Source: Puccinia triticina (lineage: Eukaryota; Basidiomycota; Pucciniomycetes; Pucciniales; Pucciniaceae). From it: DNA of 64,000 nt. Shown here in pieces: positions 45,509-57,868 of this stretch. Both the position numbers and the translations under genes were made by a program. The stretch lies in the NCBI RefSeq assembly GCF_026914185.1, contig NC_070575.1:2997001-3061000 (forward strand), read 5' to 3'. Numbering within the stretch: position 1 is the first letter of the stretch; each line of letters opens with the position of its first letter. A model generated the notes under the pieces. It saw nothing but the letters and a program-made list of their open reading frames with translations. It made no database searches and was not told where the DNA came from.

Positions 45509-46149
45509 GCATCATCTGAGCCTTTCCTGTCTCTTACCCTTGTGCTCCAAGTAGAAATGGCTCTTCATTGACTTATCCTTCTTGACTGTGTGCCCACAGG
45601 TAGTCCCATTGTATTGTGCCATACACATGTAACCAAGATATGCAAAGACCTTGCACAGGGAGACATGGCTTGGTTAGGCCTTTACGCGGAGGATATTTTG
45701 GTGGCCAATCCATGATTTGGATGTCATGATTGTTGCTTTGAGCTTGCGTCAACTAATCTTGATTTTGTGTGTGTTGAACATGCGGCCAGAAACATCTTGC
45801 AGTTTGATGCCAACCCTACAGCTGATGCAAATGAGTTGATTTGTGTATGTGTTGTACAAAATGTGGGGAAAGTCAGGGACAGCTGGGGTCCCCAGTGCGT
45901 GAATTTCTGGCCTGGTGAAGACATGTGGTCATGGCTTACCAATAATTTGTGCCCCAACAATCACTATCTCACTTTGTGGGACCAGCATGACTTGTTCTAC
46001 TCCAAGCTGACATGGGTCACAAGCTTTGGTGTGTTTTTGCATCCCAACTGGGTTGTTTGTCTTTTCCATGCTTCAGCTGCAGCAGTTTCTCCTATTTTTT
46101 ATTGTCTGGTGCTGCCTGAGCATTATCATTTTTTGGTTGTCATGACAAG

Positions 46150-46490
46150 ATATGCACCCACACACATGAGTAAGCACTTCTTCCTGTTGATACTCCCAAA
46201 AACAATGTTTTCTTGGGATTTTGTCATCTCTTACCTGCGCTCTTTATCTTGCCGCACCCCATTTGTCTGGCTTTTAAGTTCTCTCAGTCTTTGCAATCAC
46301 GCTAGAGTTGGAATAAGTAGCTTACCCACACACATGAGCAAGCACTTCTTCTTGTCACCACCCCCAAAAACAACACTTTCTTGGGAGTATTTCATTTCAT
46401 GTCTACACTGTTCCTGTTCCTGCCCCCCACCAGTCTGGCCTTTAAGGTCTCTCAGTCTTTGCCATTGACGCTTACTCCCAAGAATGGCCC
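46150..46490. repeat. 168-bp tandem duplication
   Basis: Two units share ACCCACACACATGAG at 46156 and 46324, then CACTTCTTC, an ACTCCC(A)AAAACA...TTTCTTGGGA hairpin, and CTCTCAGTCTTTGC near the end. The 45767-46468 plus-strand ORF crosses both units but reads like non-coding sequence. The stretch 46560-46860 has weak repeats of about 110 bp (AAACTCTATNTATGNTGA). Confidence 0.65.
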
Positions 46491-46858
46491 TATGGCGGGA
46501 GTGGATCACACCACGTCCCACAAGCACGTTCCCCAATATTCACAATCTCTGTGTTAGTACCATTGCCTGCTGATTCAGCAGATCAAAATAGCAGTCTACA
46601 AAACTCTATCTATGATGACAACACCCAAAATAACAACCATACACCAAATAAAACATGATGACCCATTGTTTGCCCCAACAAACTTTATCAGATTGATGAA
46701 TCATCTGCAATTCTATCTATGCTGATGCCACCCTACCTGCCACCTGGTAACGGCCATGGGCCAAACAAAGCTTGATGACACATTCTTTGACCCAACAGAA
46801 TTTGCCCCACCAAACTCTATTTATGCTGACTCATCCCCCAAACAAAGAGTGATGTAAA

Positions 46859-48443
46859 ATGGTTTGCCTCAACATGCTGCGCAATCTTTGCCTAATTTTT
46901 TGTATCATCATCTTGCTGCGCTGCGTGCAGCCCTATTCTCCTCCTTATATTTCCATCATCCTCTTTGTTGCCTACTTGCCAGTTTTACTTACAGTTAGGA
47001 CTATTACGTTGTACAGTCCCTACCTCTCCACTTTCAGCTTCCAACCCACACCCTGCTCCCATTCCCCAGACTTGGCCCAAAAGATTTCTGTTAAACGGCG
47101 TGACTTATTATACAACTCATCAGAAAGATAAAGATTGCGCTGCCCAGCCCAAGAAGTCCTTACTGCTGCAGCCAAAGTCAGTCAGCCACTTGCATGTGGG
47201 CCTTGTGACTGTGCAGTCCTCATGTGATTTGTTTTTACCCTTCCCTTCCCCTTCTTATCTCCAGAATACCAATCACAGTTGCATCCTCCTCAATGCCTGC
47301 TGAAGATCAAACCCATTGCAACAGGTATGTTGTTTCCACTGTTTCTTCAATCTGCAAGCATTAAGCTAAATCTCACTCCCTCATGGGTGGCAGGACACTG
47401 GAGAGACTTGAACCTTTGTTTCTCCTTGTCATTCACCACACCTTCCTCTAAGGCCCGCTTTGTCTTGCAACAGGCCAGGCCTGTAAGCGTTTGATTTGGC
47501 CACTTTCCAAGACGTGCTTCATGTCTGATCAGTTGCTTGTCTCCTTAATCCTTGTCAGGCAACAAGGAAATACATTGTGGCTGCGCAGCACACACCAACC
47601 ACCGCTCAGTTTTGCTCTACCAACCATTCAAGCAACTTTTCTGGCCAAAACTGACCATTGGCGGCACAAAACTCGTTGACGTCCAGCCAAAAGTGCCAAG
47701 GTCCCCATGTATCTACCTGGGTGTTCATACAATGAAACTTTCCTTAAATCCCTTCTGGAGCCCAAACAAAAAGCTCTCAGTACAAAGCCACCTTCTGGCT
47801 TACTCGAATTTTAAAGGAAGGTCCACCAAGAGCATCCGGGGCTTTTCAAATCTGCTGTATCACGTAGCTTATTATAATTACTCTCCACTTAACAAAGTAT
47901 TAAGCTCTTTGTAGTTGTGAGTTGTATGTAAATTATGCCAAAGGGGAGATGAGAAAAAAAAAACGGTGGAGTTTAAACTCAAACAATGGCTTGTAATGGT
48001 ACTTGTGGGACATTGCACTGCCAATAGATCCACTATTGGCTTTGGCCAAAAGCTGGTTGATTTTTGAGGGCAAGATGATTGACAAAAGCTGGTTGATTTT
48101 GAAGGGCAAGATGATTGACTCACAACAGTTACAGATTGTCTTGAAACTCCTTTGATAGGCCTCCTGGACCTGCTTGTAGGACGCCATGGCAGCCGCAGCG
48201 TTGGCGTCAAAGTGTACAGATCCTTCATGATGAGCCCTCACAATTGCAACAATCCAGCTTGCGTGGACGGGCTTCATCACAAAGGTTCCTCCCTGCAAGA
48301 GTGTTCATAACCCGCGGAGTAATTAGCCTGCGCTGGTCATCAAGTGTGATTTCTAGATAACTGGTACATCCTTCATAATTTGTCAAATCTTTATGAAGCC
48401 GGTGCTTGAAACCAAATGTATTTATTTGCATAAAATTGCTCAA
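46859..48443. other. Weak ORFs only
   Basis: Several overlapping ORFs of 60-120 aa on both strands and no decisive choice. The most coding-like are 47552-47914 (+), which contains LYQPFKQLFWPKLTIGGTK, and 48298-47933 (-), with HASWIVAIVRAHHEGSVHF. The latter could be joined to 48443-48225 by splicing. No domain is recognised in any. Confidence 0.25.
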
Positions 48444-48488
48444 GTCCCCACCCGAGTTGGTTCCTTGTCATAGCTTTCTGCATGGAGT

Positions 48489-49314
48489 TTGAGTGGAGGA
48501 ACTTTTAAAGCTAGGAATCATTACTCATCATTGTCTACCGTGACACCAAAGAACAACTCAGTAAACGCTAGCCCCCGTCCAACAGTGACAACTTGTGCTC
48601 AAGCTAAGAAAACAAAATTGACTGTGTCTGAAACCACCCTTGAAAATTGTACAGAAAATCAAAACTCAACCTTGGCCTTGTCTAACGTGATATTGAAGAA
48701 CACCGCAGGAGAAACCAGCACCAATCCCATCTCATCCAATCTAGCGCCACCCAGTTGCCTAAGCACAATGCTTTCATCTCAAAGTACTAACCTCAAGCCC
48801 CCAACAGCAACAAAATTGACTTTGCCTGGAAAGGACGTTGCACAAAGTACCTTCACATCAAATACACAGGCTGTGAATATCTTGATCTTGCAGTGATTAG
48901 AACTACCGCTCAACCTTCTTTGCATATTTTTTACCACAGAAAACAACCTTAGAGATTCATACCAATGTCAGCTTAAATCAAAACTCAGCCTCAGCCTTAT
49001 CTAGCGTGATATTGAAGAACACCGCAGGAAACGCCAGCACCAATCCAGCGCCACCCAGTTGCCCAAGCACAATTTTTCCATCTCAAAGTACGAACCCCAA
49101 TCCCCCAACAGCAGCAAAATTGACTTTGCCTGGAAAGGACATTGCATCAAATACACAGGCTGTAAGTATCTTGAAAAATTGCAGTAGAAACTACCTCTCA
49201 ACCTTTTCCGCATCTGTTTTACTACAGAAAACAACCGTAGAGATTCATGGCATGGACACAAAGTCAAACGTTAGTGTTTTATTAATAAAAGCTATGAAGC
49301 TGGGCACGTCTTGA
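48489..49314 (+). CDS. Repeated exon-intron unit, hypothetical gene
   Basis: A Thr/Ser/Asn-rich ORF (48489-48896) and a second ORF (49006-49314) share a segment duplicated with a 319-bp period: GTGATATTGAAGAACACCGC at 48687 and 49006. The shared segment runs from coding sequence (LKNTAG, PPSC, KLTLPGKD) into an intron-like stretch with GTAAGTATC donor (second unit, after 49160) and a TTTTACTACAG acceptor before AAAACAACC. In the first unit the donor is GTGAATATC. So an exon plus its following intron appears to have been tandemly duplicated. Function is unknown; low-complexity composition makes the coding call uncertain. Confidence 0.4.
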
Positions 49315-49848
49315 GCACTCCCAAGAACTATCATTTCTCAGGAGTGGGCAGAATTAACCATGGATAACTCACCAGTTACAGGGGATTTATTACTGTGTGC
49401 CAGCACCGCACTTCTGGGTTCTTCACGAGTAAACTATGATTGAGTGCCATGAGCATTTTGGGCCTCATTGTTTCCTGGCATGAACAAGCAAAGGAGACAA
49501 TCAGTATTTTATAGACCATGCAGATCAACGTCTTCACCCTTGGAACTGCCTTCTTTGGGGAGTGGCAGGCCAGAATACAATCAGGAAGCTACCAGGCGTT
49601 CATGGTTTCTTCACAGGTGACTGGCCTAAACTCCTGAGTCCTTCTTCAGCCACCTGGAGCATTACATATGGTTAGTTTGAAGTGTTTGGGTATCTAGCCA
49701 AAGAAATACTCACCGGCTGGCCTTTTGTTGTGATGGGTGAAACTAAAACTGTGATTGGATGATATGTGAGGTGAAATCAACGCTGCATTGCTGGCAGTCA
49801 AGTCAATGATCTCAATATCCTCCACTTGGCCAGCGTTCAAAGAGTGAT
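49315..49848. other. No feature seen
   Basis: About 530 bp without a gene or clear repeat apart from one ACTCCCAAGAA hairpin at about 49320. Confidence 0.3.
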
Positions 49849-52744
49849 TCATTTGCTTGTTGACCTGGATACAAAACCTGGAGATGCATCACAAATTGCG
49901 CACAGCCATGTCATACGCCTGGGGAATTGTTTGATTGAGATCATTGGCCTGCAAATCTTCCACTGTTTTCCCCATTTGTTCACGGTTCCTCTCCCCTGCA
50001 ATAAATGAACAAAAGACGTGTCAGCAGACCATGAGAGCAAGTCCAACAATGGGGGGGGCTGGAAAGACTCAAATATATCCTCCAAAACCCTCATTTGCTT
50101 GAGGGAGGCCTTGGCAATGTTGAACCTCAAGTAGTACCTGTAGAGGGAGTTTGAGATATGGAAGCCTTTTGCATAGGGGTCAAGACAGTCAAGAGGCACT
50201 TTGGCATGAAGATCAGGGGGGGGGGGGGGGGGGGGGGGGGGGAGAAGCTTTGTCAAAGGATTGGTGTTGAGCTGGGCAGAATTGGTGGTGGGTGGCAATA
50301 CATTGCTCTGTGCAGCTGGAGTAACACTACTAGCACCAGGTGTAGGCATGTCTGTTGGGCCCATTTATACGGGGGCAGAATTCTTGGTGGGGCTGGTGCT
50401 TGTGTGTTTGCGTGGTGTGTTAAAAGTGCTGACATGATCCCAAGCATCACCAGTAAATTCAAAGACCTGACACCCTTTTGTGAGATGGTGGTGGCCTGTT
50501 CCTCTCAAAAATGACCAACAAAGAATTAAACAATCAATATACAGGTTTTGCCATTCGTTGGCCTTCAGTTTACCAAACAACACTTTTCCCAATACGGGAA
50601 TGGCACATTTAATCCAAGTGGGGACATGAATTTTACCTAGGAGGGAGTTGATGTGAGACACAAGAGTCTTGTCAAAGATAACATTGTTTGTTGGTGAGGG
50701 TACCCATTTGCCGCCCCATTCTGCACTTGAAATGTCAGGTACAAAGTTGCCATCGCCAAGCTCGGCCGTGTTGTCAAGGAGCGCATCCCGTAGGTCAGCT
50801 TGCTCTTCTTCAGCTGGTTGTTCAGTGGGAAGTTGTTGGCCCAGCCTTGAAGCAGCAGCGGCCGACTCTTGCAACTCCTTTGCCAAGACTCCTTTGGAGC
50901 CTTTGCCCTTGCGGTACTTAGCCATCAACTAAAAGCGTTTGCAGTGCCATTTGAGGAGCCCTAGAAGCAAGTTATGCATTGAATTGACGAAGTGATAGTT
51001 TAAAATGTCCCAATATGAAAGTTGCAATAATACTGAATAGCGCACGCACGCCATGGTGTAGAAGTATCTTGTCTTTTGCATCAATGCTTGTTGCTTTGTT
51101 GGATTTTTTGGCCCAGTACTTGTGCTGATCCAACATCCGGGGTGGCCAGCTTTCTTGGTTGATTTTTGAGATGTCCAATTTTGGTAGTAAACAGTTGGAG
51201 CACATCTTGGTTGCAGCATGTGAAGAAAAGCCTAGTGCTCGCCAAAGCGCTGGTAGATCCGCAAAGAAGGGGAGTAACGCCGCTCTAATCAACCAACCTT
51301 TAGGATGTAGTGAAGTTTTCAAGAGGTTGACGCCTGGGTGCCACAATGATTTGAGTTGTGCAACCACCAGTCCTAGAATCCAGTTTGTTTCTTCCAGCAA
51401 AGGTTCTTTAGGGCCCGGCGCTATACCGACCAAGAATATGTTTTTGGGCCAATAGCAAAGCGCAACGGGTAGGCTTAAACATATCATGATTATGAATGTC
51501 ACCGTGATTTTTTTTCCGCCCTGAAAATTGCCGTGCGGGTTGATCCCATCCATAAACATTCCAAAGACAAAATTCCCACTACTTGCTGTAAACTGATTGC
51601 TATTGGCACCCCAAAACTCTTGCCAGATCTGCGAGTCTTGGATGTTGAACATCTCTGCGGAAGGATCGTATGGAGATTGAGATTTGATAGCCGTCTTTCA
51701 TAGTGCTTATTCAACATCCTTGCGGCAGAAAAATTGCGCTAGCCAATCCACCAAGTTTTGGTAAGCAAACCTCCGAATGGGTGAACAAGTGACACCATGT
51801 TTTCTGAAAAGAACTGCGCCACAGACCATGGTATCATCATTGGATTTGTCATCTGTGTCACTGGAATACACGGGGTCGTGTTCTGGGAGCAGGTGATGGA
51901 AGCAGTGATCCGGAGTTGTCGAGATGTCAGGATACATTGCAAAGCAACTGGAGCAGCATACAAGATATTTGAGGTTAGGGTCAATAGCGAGTTTGCGTAT
52001 CACTGTTTGAGTGTCTTGGGGAAGAGCTTGGAGAGCAATTTGAGTCCCAAGGGAGATTGGCTGCGGGTCGGTATGTTTTTTGAGACCATGAGCGGCGACC
52101 AGTTTGATAAGATGTCAATCAATTTTCAGCATACACAAAGACAAATATAAAGGGCAACTCTTGGTCACGTAGAAGAGTGCTGTTTTGAGTTTTACAAGTG
52201 TAGCAGGGCTGATGTGATGCCAAGATGCAAGTCGGTGAAATCGAGCTGTAGAAAGGTGGACTTTAGCTTCACAAAGAGGCAATGCAAGGTGCACAGGTAA
52301 AACTTACAACAGTCATATTCTCTTGGAGACTGTATGAACAACATGGCCATTGATTGCCAGATATCTTCCTCTGTGTCTGGTACATCGAGTGGTTTGGCGG
52401 GTGATTGGGCAAGCTGAGATTCCTGAGCGGGTAGGGTTACACTTGCGAGATCGGCCAAATTATCTTGCGGCAAGTCGTAGACAACGGGAGTACCATCACG
52501 ATCTGGTGTGTCTGTTGATGTTGGGTGTACCATTAATTTGTTGCATCAGGGGTATGGAAAGAGAAAAAAACATACAATCTTCATTGGCGGCTTGAGCGTA
52601 GCTGAAAACCAACTCCTGGGAAGCTAGGTGCGATTTACGAGTGTGTGTGTCAGCCTGCGTGATGCCAAGGACAATAATCCTTCTAGCTACACGAGCTGCA
52701 AAGTGAAATACTAGAGTTTTAAGGACTCTGGGGATGATATCCAA
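49849..52744 (-). pseudogene. Second Tnp2-family transposase pseudogene
   Basis: The minus strand carries the same family as the 1.6-5.5 kb gene but a diverged copy. In order: an N-terminal region (52744-52192) with a GTATGT intron donor near 52577; a Cys pair block KYLVCCSSCFAMYP at about 51960; NLVDWLAQFF; the catalytic-type FMDGINPHGN; the hallmark GPKEPLLEETNWIL; FFADLPAL; SYWDILNYHFVNSMHNLLLG; and KLKANEWQNLY towards the C-terminus. Lesions include in-frame TAA and TGA just after 51707 (minus direction), a frame change near 51060, TAG at 50929-50931 and a stop at 50365-50367. A poly-proline stretch comes from a G run. No CACTA terminus was identified beside it. Confidence 0.8.
50217..50242. 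repeat. Poly-G tract of about 26 bases
   Basis: An uninterrupted G run on the plus strand, read as poly-Pro on the minus strand inside the Tnp2 pseudogene. Its length is likely unreliable. A sister tract (poly-C, 12805-12829) lies in another Pro-rich coding region. Confidence 0.85.
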
Positions 52745-52790
52745 GGCTTTGGAGAGGTTGTGTGGCGTAAAAAATAGAGAAATAGTAGTT

Positions 52791-52819
52791 TAATTATATT
52801 AATAAAATTAATATAATTA
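52791..52819. repeat. AT-rich perfect hairpin
   Basis: TAATTATATTAAT and its exact inverse complement are separated by AAA: a 13-bp stem with a 3-base loop, lying just upstream of the paired direct repeats. Confidence 0.85.
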
Positions 52820-52827
52820 AAATAAGA

Positions 52828-52936
52828 GGGGCCTGCAAGCAGGGGTGGTTTAGATCCCTCTAAGGTATCGTGCAAAAGCAGAAGATTTAGGTACCTGTTA
52901 GTACTGGGGCCTGCAAGCAGGGGTGGTTTAGATCCC
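52828..52936. repeat. Two 30-bp direct repeats, 78 bp apart
   Basis: GGGGCCTGCAAGCAGGGGTG continuing into GTTTAGATCCC occurs at 52828 and again at 52906. CCTGCAAGCAGG within it is palindromic (CCTGC..GCAGG). The high identity amid unrelated surroundings suggests duplication or a functional site; a primer-binding site was considered but not supported. Confidence 0.75.
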
Positions 52937-54085
52937 AGCAAGAATGAAGCGGAGAATCTCAAGAGAAAGGGGTTAAACTTACTAGAATTAAGCCCTTAAA
53001 GTCTTGAGGTTCTTCAGGGGAGAATCTGAGCAGATTCAGACGAAGGAATTGAGCTAAAGTCAGCAACTAAGGATCTTACCAGGCAGAGAACAGGTGTTGA
53101 GCACGTGTTGGAAGCGGGTAATGATCAGAGTAGGTGTAATAGCATGAGGGAGGGTCTTTGGAGCGCACAGAGGGCCCTTTAAATAGTCATGAAAGCCCTC
53201 AGGGAGCGCTCAGGGAGCCATATAGCTGCTGGCCAACTTGTGGGCGTAATTCTGGCTCAATTTGGCGGTTGGCCAACTTGTGGGCGTGATTTTAGACCAA
53301 TTTGGCAACGCTACAGGAGGACTATTCCTTTTTGGGGCGTGCAAATGGCTGCAAAAGTAATATTTGGCCGTATCAGGACTAGTCTAAAACACTTCTAACT
53401 AGTAGGGGTTGTTACGTGTGTCCTATCTTCTAGATTGGGCCACTTATGATGCTCCTGTATCATAATTAGTCTGAAACACATGGTAATTGTTTCAGGCTAA
53501 TTTACAGGTTACATAATAGTAATTACTGTTTGGGACATGCAGACTGTCACGTGTGGCCAATTGTTCTGCTTTGGTCTACATAATGACATCACATGTACCA
53601 ATTGGTTGGTACTTCTTATCTTTGTGCGTCAAGAATGTTTTATTTACATCATTACATATGTAATGGAACATTCTAGGCGCTCATGGGACTCAGAAGGTGT
53701 CATATCTTCATAGTATGGCGTGATCACGGCCTTTTTGGGTGTCTGTGGCGCTTACAAGCATATGTACATGAGCATATAAGCATGAGCGCTACCTTATCCG
53801 TGGTAACTGGGTATATTTTCATGTGTAATTTACACAGGGAAGGAGTAAGAGTTTAGGGTACGTTGCAGTGAGGTACCCTAGTTTATTTTAGGCGTAGATT
53901 AGGAATCTGAAGTAATATTCTACAATTTACATATGTAAGAGTGCGTAATAATGTCTCTTTCATAGGTAATATTTATACTTTTTATAGTGTTACATATGTA
54001 GGAGATTAGTAATAATGTCTCTAACATATGTAACAATTTATTATTTTTCTGTGATATTATGTCACGGTGGCTCTGACATAGTAGC
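52937..54085 (-). mobile_element. Candidate solo LTR, minus strand
   Basis: On the minus strand the stretch starts TGTCAGAGCCACCGTGACAT near 54080 and contains a TATTTAAA box at 53177-53184 followed by GGGCCCTCTGTGCGC, the arrangement seen at the TATA box of the LTR at 8318-9718. Several TTACATATGTAA palindromes lie at 53650-54035. The lower boundary and any target duplication are unclear. The alternative is a promoter region of the Tnp2 copy downstream. Confidence 0.3.
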
Positions 54086-54557
54086 CAGCTGACAGTGTGG
54101 ATCTACTTCCTGGCCTGCCTTGACAACACCTGTTTTCCCATCAATGTATCAATGTTTTGAACAGGGGAAACAGGTAGAAATTACTCTTGTAGGCGCGGGT
54201 TTTTGGGGTGGCTTGTGAGGGGGCATTGGGGGATCTGGCGAATCAACCTGATGATGATCAAAAAACAGAGCTGGGTGAGTTGTCAAATTTTATTTGTTAG
54301 CCGGAAGGGGTGATGACACAGCACTGAGTGAGTTTTGCGAGTATATGAGGGGCTATTGAGCCGGAGCAAGAAGAGGCGATGTTTGACAAGGTACAGTGAA
54401 GTCTTCAGAATGTGGTGGTTTTAAAGGGGATAACCGGCAGGATCGCCACTAGCAACAAAATGGGATGATCGCTTTGGAGTAAAATGTTGTACATAATATA
54501 TAAAATTATACACACACAAACAAGTACAGAGGAAAAGAGAAATGTGGGAGGATGTAA

Positions 54558-56090
54558 TCAGGACGCTTGCATAAGTGTGAGATAATGGTTCACTGGTGTC
54601 TCTACCGCGTCCATCTGTACGAGCTCCCTTGGCAACAAGGTCCTCAACCAGTCAGGATTGCAAGCTCCTCGGGGAAGCCGGAATACGGGCTTGATACGTC
54701 CAACTCTGGGGTTTGGGTCTTGTCTTTGCTGACATGTTGGTGGGGCATTCAATCTAGTCTCCGCTGCCTCAAGCCGCTCGCGGTGGAGCTGATTGAGCCA
54801 GTTCAAAATGTGCCCAATCCAAGGGCTACACCAAGGTACATGGAGTGCCACACAGCGCTTGGGGCGTCTGGCTGGTCCTAAATCGTCTTCTACTTCCAAA
54901 TCTTCAACAGCTTCTTCATCTGACTTGTTGTTGCTGGTACAGCCTTGTACAATACGGATTAGTCCTGCCAGCTCTGGGTTTGCCTGAATCTCAGCTATTT
55001 GCCATTCAATGAGCTAGCCAAGTAATGCGGAGCGAAAATCAGTCAGTCCATATCAAGACCGTCTGGAATTTCAGTTTCTTACCTTTTTACGGAGTGTGAC
55101 GGCTTGACGGGCGCGAGCATGCCGCTTCAACTCGGCTTCTTCAAATTTATTATTGTCGTAATATCTGGAACAAGATCAGGCGAGTTAGTAGATGATTTGC
55201 GTGATCAAAGACGTAGACTTACACTCTCATGATTTGACCTAACACAAATCTATTGATAATCTGCTGAACCATCTGAAGATCGCAGATATCCCGCGTAACA
55301 AGGTTAAATCTGCCGCTATCGACCCGTCTCATGAATGTGCGAGCGGCAAGCTCCCAAAGGAAACAATTGGACACGGAGTTGACAGATTTGCCAAGATCTG
55401 GCCTAAACGACCAAACGCCCGCACGGCGCACCATGCGCCAAATGATTTTGAGTGACTCTGGCGTGGCTCGTGGGTGGCCAGGGCCGTCTGGATAGGGAAA
55501 ACACGGATCAAAGTCTTCGTCCATGTGCAAGGGATCTTTGTCAGAATCTGAGTCATCGAAATCTTCATTGCCGGGATCTTCAATTGGTTGGACCCAGCTC
55601 CTACGGTCCTCATCACTGGCAGGTGGAGGATAATCGCCATTTGATGCTGCGCGTCCAAACAATCTTATGACATGCCTCCTCACTTCATCCTATGACAGTG
55701 CAAACGCATAAGTTGACGTTCTCTCTCTTCAAAAAATAAAATAAACAAAGCTTTAACAAGAAAAGGACTAACCGCGACAGGTCCCGCGCCGGGTATGTAA
55801 TGAAGCTTAGCAGTTGGAGATTCTAGATCATACAAGTCATCCGCTGCACGGTCATGTGGAGATCTTTGAGAAGTCAAGGCCCCGCTTTGTGTGTTTGAAA
55901 AAATCCCAGGACTCAATCGAACTGTTTCCTTGATCACAGTGACCCCTTTGGCTATGACGCCCACGGCTTGAAGTGTGGATTTGACAAGTTCTTTTGAGTC
56001 TAACGCAAAATCCTTGAACATTTTTAGTAATTCTTGCGTGGAAGTTGACTCAGGGGCACAGTGATTTGGTGTTGAGGAGTCCATATCCAT
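54558..56090 (-). CDS. Intact four-exon gene, 440 aa, unknown function
   Basis: Start ATG at 56090-56088 (MDMDSSTPNHCAPE). Exons 56090-55773, 55689-55223, 55164-55083 and 55013-54558 join through introns of 83, 58 and 69 nt with GTTAGT, GTAAGT and GTAAGA donors and AG acceptors, giving 1,323 nt, exactly 441 codons including stop. Visible parts: an N-terminal helical region (LLKMFKDFALDSKELVKSTLQ), an acidic stretch in exon 2 (DFDDSDSDKDPLHMDEDFD), a conserved-looking WSFRPDLGKSVNSVSNCFLWELAARTF, and a basic coiled segment in exon 3 (EAELKRHARARQAVTLRKK). No known domain. It is one of the two complete genes in the window; it may belong to a repeat-associated fungal family. A later ATG 6 nt downstream is an alternative start. 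Confidence 0.7.
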
Positions 56091-57850
56091 CTTATCTTGG
56101 GCACCAAATACGCCTGAAACCCAGGCTGCCACCGGGCAATAGGATGTGGGGTTTCTTGTGAGACAGATTTGAGCGTGGGTTGACACAATAGCAAGATTCC
56201 TGCCGATTCCGTGGACTCAGAGTTGTTGAACAAGTGGTCACCCATCTCGACATCCGCTAAGTCAACCGGTAAGGGTGCTTGGCTGTTTGGCTGTTTTCCA
56301 AAGAGGTTGGAGAGACAGCTCTTTGTTTACCTTTATCCAAACGTTTCAATTGATCTAATGGATGTCCATCGACAAGATAGACATTGCAAGTGGGACCTGT
56401 GGATATTACTGGCGGTGGTTGACATGCTAGAGATATTGGTGGTTGAGAGCTAGTCGGGATTGGGGGTTGATATGCCTCAATTGCACACTGTTTGCTTTCT
56501 AGAACTTTATTCCTATTTATCAGAGCAGGCTTGAGCTCGTTAGATTTGTATTTAACTTTAAACTTGTTGAGCACCTCTTTCAGCTGTTTGACTTTCAATT
56601 TCAATGGGTCTTTTGCCCATTTTTGCCTGTCATTTTTGACGGTGACTACAATTTCATCTCTTGCAGTAAGTGATGTAAATGCAATGTTGGGATTTTTGCC
56701 TCCCAAAGGTATGACATCTCGGCAATCTGCAATGTGTGATGCTGTGGGGAAAGTTACATTGGAGCTTGTGGGGATGTTAGAATTGGGGTTGTTGGGTGGA
56801 GGGGCTTCAAGTGGGACAACGGAGTGGTTTTCTTGTCCATTGGGACAAGCTTCTTCCTCTTTGTCAGATTTGGAGATGATAATTTGTCTTGAGTTGAATC
56901 TTCGACGGTGTGGGGGCACAAAACTGCGATGTTCTCTACCCATGTTGTTGGGCGAAGCTGTCAGCGGGTCTGCCTCGGTTTCTGACTTGCGGCTTTCTGG
57001 TCGCAATTGGATTGGACTGTCAATCTGGAAATTTTGTGGGCGGCTTTTCTGTAGGTTACAGAAGGTTGAGAATGAGCCTGTCAAATCAATCAATCAACAA
57101 CAATGCCAAAATTCAACTGACCTCTGTACTGTTGGTGTGGTCTTCAGGTTCTTCAACAAATTGAGGGCTGTCAATGCGGTCTTCAAGCTCGTGGCCAGTG
57201 TCGCCCGTCTGATGTTGGTGTTCTTGAACTGATCCAGGAGATGGTGAGTGCTGAGCACGGCTTTCAGCAGGTCTTTTGGTAAAAATCAAAGGGGAGGAAG
57301 TGGATAATGTTGATTGAGTTGAAATGCCTTGTGCGCAGTCAGTTGCGCCATTACGTTTGGGGGAAGTGGGGGGAGCCAACAAAGGATCAAAGGTCAATTG
57401 ATGAGCGATGTCCGCGGCATCTTCTGGTGCATCAATTTGTGCAGATTGGTGAGAGGGGCTTGGGGACAGTTCAGTTGATTGAGATGAGAGCAGAATTCAT
57501 GGAAACTCAATCCTTTGATGCCGAAAGGCATGCAGGACGGGACTGAGTGCTTTGCTCCCAGTAGTTGAAGTTGAGCTGTGGCAGCACAGCAGATGCAGTA
57601 CAAGCAGCCTGCAATGAATCAGCTTGTTGTGCTTGGCCATCAACATTTATTTGTATTATTGGGTCCGTAGAATCTGTGGATGGCTTTGATGTAGCTGGAA
57701 CTTGAAGACTAGAAGACAGGGTAATCAAGTGAGCTATGGTTTCAATTGTATCATGAACAGGCAAGGGTGCTTGGTCAACAGAAGTCGAAAGGCATGGGAG
57801 AACCAACAATCAAACATTTTGGTTCAACGTGAACTGAATTTATCACTGAT

Positions 57851-57868
57851 GGGGGAGGGGGGGGGGGA
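57851..57868. repeat. G-rich run
   Basis: GGGGGAGGGGGGGGGG inside 57800-58120, a stretch of the SAP-gene region with no open frame; it may be intron. Confidence 0.7.

Noticed and set aside
45767..46468. 233-aa plus-strand ORF as a real gene
   Set aside because: Its second half is a translation of a 168-bp tandem duplication containing hairpins, and the composition (Cys/Phe/Leu/Ser-rich) looks non-coding.
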